Part shown: positions 1 through 5,677 of the stretch, piece by piece | How the letters are laid out: each line of letters starts with the position of its first letter | How positions within the stretch are numbered: the first letter of the stretch is position 1 | Origin: Elusimicrobiota bacterium | GTDB lineage: Bacteria > Elusimicrobiota > Elusimicrobia > UBA1565 > UBA9628 | Direction of reading: 5' to 3' | Assembly: GCA_028717525.1 (NCBI GenBank) | Contig: JAQUNT010000168.1 | Span: forward strand, 1 to 5,861 | Length of the DNA stretch: 5,861 nt | The notes under the pieces: generated by a model | Told to the model about the DNA's origin: nothing | The model's input: the letters and a program-made list of their open reading frames with translations, nothing else | The model's database searches: none | Made by a program: the position numbers and the translations under genes

Positions 1-309
1 TTCCGGAACTGGAGCGGGAGGCGCCGGGGGCGGGATCGGTGTCGGGGCCTTGTCGCTCGGGACCTTGTCGGAACGCGGCGGGACTGGACCGGCTTTCGGG
101 GCGTTGTCGAAACGCGACGATCGGTAGATCGGGAAGACCGGCTCGACCTGGTCTCTGGTGATCTCGGGGTCGACCTGGACTTGCTTGCCGCCCTTGGCCG
201 CGGCCGCTCCGTCCGGGGCGGCCAGGCACAGGATCAGGATGGCGGCGCGCCATGCGGCAGGTGGGTCAAGATGGCAGAAGCCCATGAGCGTCGCCGATCG
301 CTGACCCAT
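1..309 (-). CDS. Exported proline-rich protein, N-terminal part only
   Basis: The first 103 codons of a leftward gene run from ATG at 309-307 without a stop to the window edge, so the C-terminus is missing. I do not recognise the family. After a polar N-terminus containing R21, residues 22-31 (AAILILCLAA) form a hydrophobic core, followed by DGAAAA at 33-38, a plausible signal peptidase I site before K39. C28 is preceded by LIL, which is a poor lipobox, so a soluble or anchored periplasmic protein is more likely than a lipoprotein. Residues 64-103 are rich in Pro, Ala and charged residues and contain a degenerate D-[NK]-[AV]-P motif three times (68-71, 81-84, 86-89), like a flexible stalk or linker. 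The kinase gene upstream ends 29 bases before this start, so the two probably share a transcript. There is no clear Shine-Dalgarno sequence. Met9 (285-283) is an alternative start and would shorten the long n-region. The reading frame is well supported; the function is unknown. Confidence 0.6.
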   Translation of the reverse strand, partial: MGQRSATLMGFCHLDPPAAWRAAILILCLAAPDGAAAAKGGKQVQVDPEITRDQVEPVFPIYRSSRFDNAPKAGPVPPRSDKVPSDKAPTPIPPPAPPAPVPE

Positions 310-338
310 GATATCAAATCCGCGCGGCGGGTCCGGCG

Positions 339-2900
339 CTAGCTGCCGCCGGCCGCGGGCAAGGTGACGAAGAAGGTCGTCTCCACGCCGGGGTCGGAGG
401 CGAAGCCGACGCGGCCGCCCAGCGCCTCGACCATCTGCTTGACGCCGGCCAGCCCTAGGCCGGCCCCCCCCTTCTGGGTCTTGTCTTCCGGCCGGGCCTG
501 GGCCCGGGGGGTGAAGACCTTGTCCTTGAAGTCGGCCGGGATGCCGGGGCCGCAGTCGGTCACCGAGACGCGCACCGCGGCGCCCTCCCGCGCCAGGCCG
601 ACGAGCACCTCGCCGCCCTCCGGGGAGAACTTGACCGCGTTGGAGAGGAGGTTGTTCACGATGCGGTGGAGCAGGCGCTTGTCGGCGACGACCTTGGCCC
701 CGCCGAGCCGGCAGTCCAGCCGCAGGCTGACGCGCCTCATCCGGGCCGAGGGGCCCATGGACTCGACCATCTGGCGCACGCGCTCCTCCACGTCGAGGGG
801 CTGGATGACCAGGCCCGACTTCATGCTGCCCGCGAACATCTCCTCATCCAGGACGCCCCGGATCAGGTCGAGCATCTCGCGGCCGCCGCGCTGCGCGATA
901 TCCAGCATAGACCCGGCCTCGCCGTGGGAGTCGTCCTTCAGCTCGTCTCCGGCCAGTTCCATGGCCGCGAGGATCGCGGTTAGCGGGGTCCTCAGATCGT
1001 GGCTCAGCAGCTGGAACAGCTCCGCGCGCTGCGCCTCCAGCTTCTTGCGCTCGGCGATGTCGCGGATCACCCCGATGGACCAGAACCGCCCGTCCCGCGG
1101 GATGGCCGCCACGGAGATCTCGATGGGGATCTCGCGGCCGTCCTGGTGCCGCGCCGAGAGCTCCAGGACCTTCCCGACGACCGGTCCGGCGCCTGACTTC
1201 AGGAACCGCGCGAAGCCTTCGCCATACCGTCCGTGGTACCTCGGCGGCATGAGGATCGAGTGGATATCCTTGCCGACGACTTCGCCGGCGCTGAAGCCGA
1301 AGATCGCCTCCGCCGCGGGGTTCCAATAGGCGGCTTTCCCCGAGTCGTCCATGAGCACGACCGCGTCGAGGGCCGAATCCATGGCGGCGTGCAGAAGCTG
1401 CTCGCTGCGCGCCAGGGCCTTGCCCGCCTGCATGCTTTCCACGCTCTTCCAGACCGCGCCCATGAGCAAAGACAGCTGCAGCGAGTCCCCCTCGTCGTAT
1501 GCCCCCTCCTTATTGGCCACGCCGACCACGGCGACGATCTTCTCGTCGCTGAAGACCGGGACGGTCATGAAGCGGCGCAGAGGGGCGTGCCCCTCGGGAT
1601 AGCCCTTCTTGAGCGGGTGCGGGGCGGGGAAATCGTTGACGATGATCGGCTGGCGCTGGCGGACCGCCTCGCCCCAGATCCCGGTCTTGTCGAGGTCGTA
1701 GACCGTCTGGGGCTCCGCGATGGAGCATTGGCTCATGACCTCCTGGGACCAGGTGTTGAGGACGAACTGCCGGCGGTCCTCGTGGTAGAAGTAGATGTAG
1801 CCGATCCGGCTCTCCGTGAGCTGGATGGCCTGTTCGAGGGCGTAGTCGAGGAAGCCCTGGAGGTCCGGGGCCGGATGCTGGAGGATGTCGAGCAGGATGC
1901 GCAGGCGCTTCTCGCTGCGCTGTCTCTCCGCGATCTCCCTGGCGCTGTGCGCCAGCAGGCCCAGGCCGCCGGCCATGAGCACGCCGAGGACGACCAGGAC
2001 CGCGATGACGGCGCCCCGGTAGCGGATCTCGGAGAGGAACTCCTTGGTGTCCACCTTGGACACCATGAACCAGGGGGTGTCCGGAACCCGCCGCACGTCC
2101 GCCAGGACGGCCTCGCCCCGGTAGTCCTTGCCCTCGAAGACGCCGGTCCTCCCCAGCGCCGCCTGGACCGAGGGTGCGTCCGCGCGGCTGATCGGGTGGC
2201 TGAAAGCCAGGGGCGGGACGGACAGGTGCCGGAGCCTGTTGAGGAACAGGACGTCGCCGCCTGCGCGGCGCACCAGGAGGGTCTCCGCGGTCCGGCTCGG
2301 GACAGGCCAGGACTGGACCAGCGGATAGAGGAACCGCTCCGGATCGGTGCGCAGGATGAGCGCGGCGGCCGGGCGGCCGCCCGGACCGGGGATGGGGGCG
2401 GCCGTGTCCAGATGGACCCCGCCGCAGACCGGGCAGCTGAAGAAGTCTCCCATCAGGGCCTGGCGCGCGGAGACCGCTTGGGAGACCAGCCGCAGGGACT
2501 CGGGTCCGAGCTGGGACAAGCGGTCTTCGAGCGAGAGCAGGACCCGGCCGTCCGGAGCCGTCAGGATCACGCTCGCGTAACGGTGTTCGTCCCGGATGGC
2601 GCGCAGTCGCTTCAGGAGGGCGGTCTTCGCGGAGGCGCCGCCCGGGGCCGCGAGCCAGCGCCCGGCGAGCTCCTTGACCAGGCCCGTGGAATTCAGGCGG
2701 GCGGTGTCGAGCCGTTCCTGCCGCCATGCCGTCAAGCCCTCAGCCTTCAGCTCGGAGATGGCGCGGAGCTCGTCGTACTTCTGCTGGCGGATGGCCCCGG
2801 TCTCCTGGCGGTAGACGAGGTACCCGCCCAGAGAGAAGACCAGCGCGGCCCCGGCCGCGAGCCCGACCAAGCCCCAGGGGAGTCCGCTCTCGGTTTTCAT
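339..2900 (-). CDS. Transmembrane sensor histidine kinase (periplasmic sensor-GAF-PAS-HisKA-HATPase)
   Basis: This 853-residue inner-membrane protein should autophosphorylate on histidine and pass phosphate to an unlinked response regulator. A transmembrane helix at about 9-30 and a second at about 296-318 enclose a periplasmic sensor of roughly 260 residues. The sensor opens with a charged, probably helical stretch (31-75). Its stretch at 188-225, with LYPLVQSWPVPS, TAETLLVRR and VLFLNRLRH, resembles a Cache-like sensor domain I remember from many environmental kinases. The sensor also has CPVCGGVH at 156-163. A GAF domain follows (about 344-490; KTGIWGEAVRQRQPIIVNDF at 405-424), then PAS (about 497-616). 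HisKA has the H-box SHDLRTPL with phospho-acceptor H634. HATPase_c has the N-box (NNLLSN, 749-754), G1 (DCGPGIP, 782-788) and G2 (GGAGLGL, 811-817), so the catalytic core looks intact. There is no receiver domain. The start lacks a Shine-Dalgarno sequence but sits just after a -10-like box. The signal sensed is unknown. Confidence 0.95.
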   Translation of the reverse strand: MKTESGLPWGLVGLAAGAALVFSLGGYLVYRQETGAIRQQKYDELRAISELKAEGLTAWRQERLDTARLNSTGLVKELAGRWLAAPGGASAKTALLKRLRAIRDEHRYASVILTAPDGRVLLSLEDRLSQLGPESLRLVSQAVSARQALMGDFFSCPVCGGVHLDTAAPIPGPGGRPAAALILRTDPERFLYPLVQSWPVPSRTAETLLVRRAGGDVLFLNRLRHLSVPPLAFSHPISRADAPSVQAALGRTGVFEGKDYRGEAVLADVRRVPDTPWFMVSKVDTKEFLSEIRYRGAVIAVLVVLGVLMAGGLGLLAHSAREIAERQRSEKRLRILLDILQHPAPDLQGFLDYALEQAIQLTESRIGYIYFYHEDRRQFVLNTWSQEVMSQCSIAEPQTVYDLDKTGIWGEAVRQRQPIIVNDFPAPHPLKKGYPEGHAPLRRFMTVPVFSDEKIVAVVGVANKEGAYDEGDSLQLSLLMGAVWKSVESMQAGKALARSEQLLHAAMDSALDAVVLMDDSGKAAYWNPAAEAIFGFSAGEVVGKDIHSILMPPRYHGRYGEGFARFLKSGAGPVVGKVLELSARHQDGREIPIEISVAAIPRDGRFWSIGVIRDIAERKKLEAQRAELFQLLSHDLRTPLTAILAAMELAGDELKDDSHGEAGSMLDIAQRGGREMLDLIRGVLDEEMFAGSMKSGLVIQPLDVEERVRQMVESMGPSARMRRVSLRLDCRLGGAKVVADKRLLHRIVNNLLSNAVKFSPEGGEVLVGLAREGAAVRVSVTDCGPGIPADFKDKVFTPRAQARPEDKTQKGGAGLGLAGVKQMVEALGGRVGFASDPGVETTFFVTLPAAGGS

Positions 2901-2911
2901 GGCCGAGCCAT

Positions 2912-2941
2912 ATTATGTCGCATTGCGGCGCATCGAGTCCA
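2912..2941 (-). promoter_or_regulatory. Candidate kinase promoter, near-leaderless
   Basis: Read leftward, a -35-like TGGACT (2941-2936, 4 of 6 matches to TTGACA) and a -10-like CATAAT (2917-2912, 5 of 6 matches to TATAAT) are separated by 18 bases. Only 11 bases lie between the -10 box and the kinase ATG, so a transcript would start about five bases upstream of the start codon. That agrees with the absence of a Shine-Dalgarno sequence there. The region is AT-rich against a very GC-rich background. The -10 box is convincing; the -35 box is weak. Confidence 0.4.
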
Positions 2942-2969
2942 TCCTAACATCCCTTGACACGCATGGCGG
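2919..2969. repeat. Three CGCAT repeats in the divergent control region
   Basis: CGCAT occurs at 2919-2923, 2929-2933 and 2960-2964, with offsets of 10 and 31 bases, close to one and three helical turns. The outer copies extend to CGCATTGCGG and CGCATGGCGG (9 of 10 identical). The first copy is embedded in overlapping short palindromes (CGCA-T-TGCG-G-CGCA, 2919-2932). The first two lie in the spacer of the leftward promoter. The third starts immediately after the rightward TTGACA. This is the geometry expected for operator sites, but five-base matches are short and chance is possible. Confidence 0.3.
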
Positions 2970-2983
2970 TTCGGGATTACTCT
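2954..2983 (+). promoter_or_regulatory. Candidate promoter of the AmmeMemoRadiSam operon
   Basis: A perfect -35 consensus TTGACA lies at 2954-2959. The best -10 candidate is TACTCT at 2978-2983, 18 bases further on, which matches only 3 of 6 consensus positions. With that -10 the transcript would start near 2990 and carry a leader of about 30 bases including the strong ribosome binding site. A weak -10 may mean activator dependence; the CGCAT copy directly after the -35 box is a possible site for such a protein. Confidence 0.4.
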
Positions 2984-3004
2984 GTTCTGGTAGCGAATTC
3001 CCTG

Positions 3005-3012
3005 AAAGGAGG
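3005..3012 (+). promoter_or_regulatory. Strong Shine-Dalgarno site that fixes the MEMO-AMMECR1 start
   Basis: AAAGGAGG ends six bases before ATG at 3019, an almost ideal anti-16S match and spacing. It decides the start: the same frame is open back to ATG at 2899, but that would add 40 residues with no family character and run through the promoter region. Confidence 0.9.
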
Positions 3013-3018
3013 CAGGCC

Positions 3019-4437
3019 ATGCCCCCACGCGTGCGCCCGCCGGCCGCGGCCGGCCGCTTCTATCCCGCCGACCCCGGGACCCTGCGCGCCGCGGTCGACC
3101 GCCTGCTGGAAGAGGCGCCGCGGCACAAAGCGGAAGGCCGCGTCGTGGCCGCTCTCTGCCCGCACGCCGGCTACGACTATTCCGGGGCGCCGACCGCCCG
3201 GGTCTGCCGGGCCCTGGCCGGGCTGGCGCCCGAAGTCGTGGCCGTGGTGGGCACCGCGCACTTCGCCGACCGCGAGGGGTTCTTCCTCTCCGGACACGCG
3301 GCTTGGCGCACCCCTTTGGGAGACTTGCCGGTCGCCGAGAAGGAGGCGGCGCTGCTGCTCAAGTCCGACGCCGGGGTCACGGCCTCGGCCGAGGCGCACG
3401 CCCAGGAGCACTCCGTGGAAGTGGTGCTGCCGTTCCTGCAGAGGACGTTCCCGGACTTCACGCTCCTGCCGCTGGTGAGCAACGGCCAAAGCCGCTCCGA
3501 AGCGGAGCGCGTCGGCCGCGCCCTGGCCGGGGTCCTCAAAGGCAGGAAGGCCTTGGTCATCGCGGCCAGCGACCTCTCCCATTACCCGGCCCTGGAGGTG
3601 GCGCGGCAGGTGGACCCCGCGTCTTTGGAGAGCTTCCTGACTTTGGAGCCGGACTACCTCTGGAGCACCGAGGAGGCGCTCATGTCCATCGGAGCGCCCG
3701 AGCTGCACTGCACCTGGTGCGGCAAAGCGGCGGCGGCCGCGGTCCAGGCCGCGGCTGCGGGCCTGGGGGCGGATTGGGGCGAGGCCCTGGACTGCGCCAA
3801 CTCCGCCGGCCGCAGCGGGGACGAGAGCCGCACCGTGGGATACGGGGCGGCCATCCTGACCGTTCGAGGGCGGCCCCGGCCCTGGCCCCTGGAGCAGGTC
3901 ACGACGGAGGAGAAGGCCGAGCTCCTGGCCCTGGCGCGCGCCAGCGTCCTGGACGCCCTCGAGGGGCGGCGGCACGCGCAGCGGCTCTTCGACCGGCCGC
4001 GCTTCAACCTGCCGGCCGCGGTCTTCGTCACCTGGACCCGGCGCACCGGCGGACTGCGCGGCTGCATCGGCGCCACCGTCCCGCGGGACACCTTGGGCAA
4101 CGCGGTGGCGCGCCTGGCGGTGTGCAGCGCGGCCGACGACCCGCGCTTCGCTCCAGTCAGCGCCGAAGAGCTCTCCGGGCTGCGCGCCGAGATCTCCATC
4201 CTCTCCGCGCCGCGCCCGGCGCGGCCGGAGGACATCCGGCCCGGGCTGGGGGTCATCGTGCGCCGCGGCGCCCGCCAGGGGCTGTTCCTGCCCCAGGTCT
4301 GGGAGCAACTGCCGGGCCGCGACGAGTTCATGGAGCACCTCTGCGAGCACAAGGCCGGCCTGCCTCCCGACGCCTGGACCAAGGACGGAGTCCAGCTCCA
4401 GATCTTCACGGTCACGGCCTTCGCGGAGCCGCGATGA
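3019..4437 (+). CDS. amrB-amrA: AmmeMemoRadiSam fusion protein: MEMO1 domain (B) plus AMMECR1 domain (A)
   Basis: This 472-residue protein, probably cytoplasmic as it has no signal peptide, joins two families usually encoded apart. Residues 5-284 are a MEMO1-type domain (opening AAGRFYPADPG, then CPHAGYDYSG at 47-56, GTAHF at 78-82, EHSVEVVLPFL at 130-140, SDLSHYP at 184-190, and CTWCGK at 231-236). MEMO proteins share a fold with LigB-type extradiol dioxygenases, and H49, H81, H188 and C234 match the metal ligands known from human MEMO1. Residues about 297-469 are an AMMECR1 domain with its signature LRGCIGA at 346-352, then DDPRFAPVSAEEL, LRAEISILS and a C-terminal QGLFLPQVWEQLP. It is the first gene of an operon whose second gene overlaps it by four bases. 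The family is known mainly as a conserved neighbourhood with a radical SAM enzyme; I know of no established reaction. Fusion suggests a fixed stoichiometry. Gene symbols follow database naming from memory. Confidence 0.95.
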   Translation: MPPRVRPPAAAGRFYPADPGTLRAAVDRLLEEAPRHKAEGRVVAALCPHAGYDYSGAPTARVCRALAGLAPEVVAVVGTAHFADREGFFLSGHAAWRTPLGDLPVAEKEAALLLKSDAGVTASAEAHAQEHSVEVVLPFLQRTFPDFTLLPLVSNGQSRSEAERVGRALAGVLKGRKALVIAASDLSHYPALEVARQVDPASLESFLTLEPDYLWSTEEALMSIGAPELHCTWCGKAAAAAVQAAAAGLGADWGEALDCANSAGRSGDESRTVGYGAAILTVRGRPRPWPLEQVTTEEKAELLALARASVLDALEGRRHAQRLFDRPRFNLPAAVFVTWTRRTGGLRGCIGATVPRDTLGNAVARLAVCSAADDPRFAPVSAEELSGLRAEISILSAPRPARPEDIRPGLGVIVRRGARQGLFLPQVWEQLPGRDEFMEHLCEHKAGLPPDAWTKDGVQLQIFTVTAFAEPR

Positions 4438-5489
4438 GCCCGGCCGGGACCCTGGACGCCGCCCTGCGCAGGCTCACCCGCGAAGGCGAGCTCTACGAGA
4501 AGCGCGAGGGCGGCCTCGTGCGCTGCGCGGCCTGCGGCCACGAGTGCCTCATCGCCGAGGGCAAGGCCGGCATCTGCCGCATGCGCTGCAACCGCGGCGG
4601 CCGGCTCATGGTCCCCTACGGCTACGTCTCCGGCCTGCGCGTGGACCCCATCGAGAAGAAGCCTTTCTTCCACGTCCTGCCCGGCGCCGCCACCCTGTCC
4701 TTCGGCATGCTGGGCTGCAACTTCTCCTGCAGATTCTGCCAGAACTGGCTCTCCAGCCAGGTCCTGCGCGACCCGCAGGCCGAGGGCTCCGTGCAGCGCT
4801 GCTCCCCGCGGTCCGTGGCCGCCCAGGCCAAGGCCAGCGGGGCCCGGGTGGTGGTCTCCACCTACAACGAGCCGCTCATCACCTCGGAATGGGCCGCGGC
4901 GGTGTTCGACGAGGCCAGGGACCAGGGGCTGCGCTGCGCCTTCGTCTCCAACGGCCATGCCACGCGCCGGGTGCTGGAGTACCTGCGGCCGCGCCTGGAT
5001 TTCTTCAAGGTCGACCTCAAGTGCTTCGACGCGGCCAAGTACCGCGAGATGACCGGCGGGGACATGCGCGCGGTCCTGCGCAGCGTCGCGGACCTCAAGG
5101 CCCTGGGCTTCTGGGTCGAGGTGGTGACCTTGCTCATCCCGGGCTGGAACGACTCCGACGCCGAGCTGCGCGCGCTCGCCGCCTTCGTGGCCGGCGTGTC
5201 CAAGGACATCCCCTGGCACGTCACCGCCTACCACCGGGACTACCGGCTCGACGAGGGCGACACCCCGCCCGAGTCCCTGCTGCGCGCCAGCGAGATCGGC
5301 CGCGCCGAAGGCCTGCGCTTCGTCTACGCCGGCAACGTCCCCGGCCGCCTGGAGGGGCTCGAGGACACCCGCTGCCCCGCCTGCTCCGCCCGCCTCATCG
5401 AGCGGCGCGGCTTCGTGGTGCTGGCCGACCGGCTCGTCGACGGCAAGTGCCCAGGATGCTCCACCGTCATCCCCGGCGTCTGGTCCTAG
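4434..5489 (+). CDS. amrS: AmmeMemoRadiSam system radical SAM enzyme
   Basis: A 351-residue cytoplasmic radical SAM protein of the pyruvate formate-lyase activase-like group. C95, C99 and C102 form the CxxxCxxC motif (GCNFSCRFCQNW) that holds the 4Fe-4S cluster used to cleave S-adenosylmethionine. YNEP (144-147), SNGH (172-175) and KVDLKCF (192-198) are typical of the barrel of this family. Two more cysteine groups flank the core: C31, C34, C38, C48 and C52 at the N-terminus, and C314/C317 with C339/C342 at the C-terminus, ending in STVIPGVWS. These may be zinc ribbons or extra Fe-S sites. The ATG overlaps the previous stop as ATGA, and GGAG at 4425-4428 serves as ribosome binding site inside the upstream gene, indicating translational coupling. 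The frame is open upstream for 377 more codons, but only as a high-GC artefact. The family assignment is secure; substrate and product are not known to me. Confidence 0.95.
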   Translation: MSPAGTLDAALRRLTREGELYEKREGGLVRCAACGHECLIAEGKAGICRMRCNRGGRLMVPYGYVSGLRVDPIEKKPFFHVLPGAATLSFGMLGCNFSCRFCQNWLSSQVLRDPQAEGSVQRCSPRSVAAQAKASGARVVVSTYNEPLITSEWAAAVFDEARDQGLRCAFVSNGHATRRVLEYLRPRLDFFKVDLKCFDAAKYREMTGGDMRAVLRSVADLKALGFWVEVVTLLIPGWNDSDAELRALAAFVAGVSKDIPWHVTAYHRDYRLDEGDTPPESLLRASEIGRAEGLRFVYAGNVPGRLEGLEDTRCPACSARLIERRGFVVLADRLVDGKCPGCSTVIPGVWS

Positions 5490-5531
5490 CTGACCATTGA
5501 CAGCCCCGGCCGGTCATGCTGACTTGGACGG

Positions 5532-5639
5532 ATGATGATCCCCCTGCTCGCCGCGCTGTCGGTTCTGCCCGCCGCGATGACCTCCGCCGCGCCCAGGACC
5601 GAGGCCCAGGAGTCCAAGGCCGTGCCCCTGCTGCGCTGA
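5532..5639 (+). CDS. Possible 35-residue signal-peptide-like small protein
   Basis: An in-frame TGA at 5520-5522 is followed by ATG ATG at 5532-5537 and an ORF ending in TGA at 5637-5639. The product starts MMIPLLAALSVLPAAMTSAA and continues with a 15-residue polar tail (PRTEAQESKAVPLLR), so most of it looks like a secretion signal with an AxA-type cleavage site near residues 18-20. Of its 35 codons, 34 end in G or C, more uniform than expected even in this GC-rich DNA. The ribosome binding site is poor (a GGA about six bases before the second ATG). It lies 42 bases after the radical SAM gene on the same strand and could be a third operon gene, a short secreted peptide, or the 5' remnant of an exported-protein gene. 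It has no N-terminal positive charge, which weakens the signal-peptide reading. I do not recognise it. Confidence 0.3.
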   Translation: MMIPLLAALSVLPAAMTSAAPRTEAQESKAVPLLR

Positions 5640-5662
5640 CCCGCCCCGGGTTCCCAAACTGC

Positions 5663-5668
5663 TATACT
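5663..5668 (+). promoter_or_regulatory. Candidate -10 box for the gene starting at 5678
   Basis: TATACT matches five of six bases of TATAAT and stands in a short AT-rich island (about 5651-5690) in otherwise GC-rich DNA. Nine bases separate it from ATG at 5678, so a transcript would begin only a few bases before the start codon. The nearest -35-like element, CTGACC at 5636-5641, is 21 bases upstream, which is too far for a standard promoter. No Shine-Dalgarno sequence precedes the ATG, as for the kinase. Confidence 0.4.
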
Positions 5669-5677
5669 GATTTCAAT

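Noticed and set aside
1233..2957. Long open frame of 574 codons on the plus strand, antisense to the kinase
   Set aside because: It mirrors the kinase in very GC-rich DNA, has low-complexity composition (runs of Arg, Gly, Asp, Val) and no recognisable domain, while the kinase frame has clear conserved motifs throughout.
2899..3018. Earlier ATG for the MEMO-AMMECR1 protein
   Set aside because: It would cover the promoter region and lacks a ribosome binding site. AAAGGAGG placed ideally before 3019 and the family's usual N-terminus both favour the later start.
3303..4433. 377-codon upstream extension of the radical SAM frame, which would suggest a giant fused protein
   Set aside because: The extension runs in another frame through the MEMO-AMMECR1 gene and is Gly/Arg/Ala-rich noise. 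The family N-terminus begins naturally at 4434 with a ribosome binding site and an ATGA overlap.
3654..5234. Antisense open frame of 526 codons under the AmmeMemoRadiSam genes
   Set aside because: A composition artefact: the sense strand carries clear MEMO, AMMECR1 and radical SAM motifs, and the antisense product has no family character. The similar leftward frame at 2977-4350 is rejected for the same reason.
5491..5516. TGACC...GGTCA inverted repeat after the radical SAM gene as a terminator
   Set aside because: The stem is only five pairs with a 16-base loop and there is no T-run after it, so it does not support an intrinsic terminator.
5497..5525. Perfect TTGACA at 5497-5502 as a promoter for the 35-codon ORF
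   Set aside because: No acceptable -10 box occurs 16 to 18 bases downstream (best TGACTT), so the hexamer alone is not enough.
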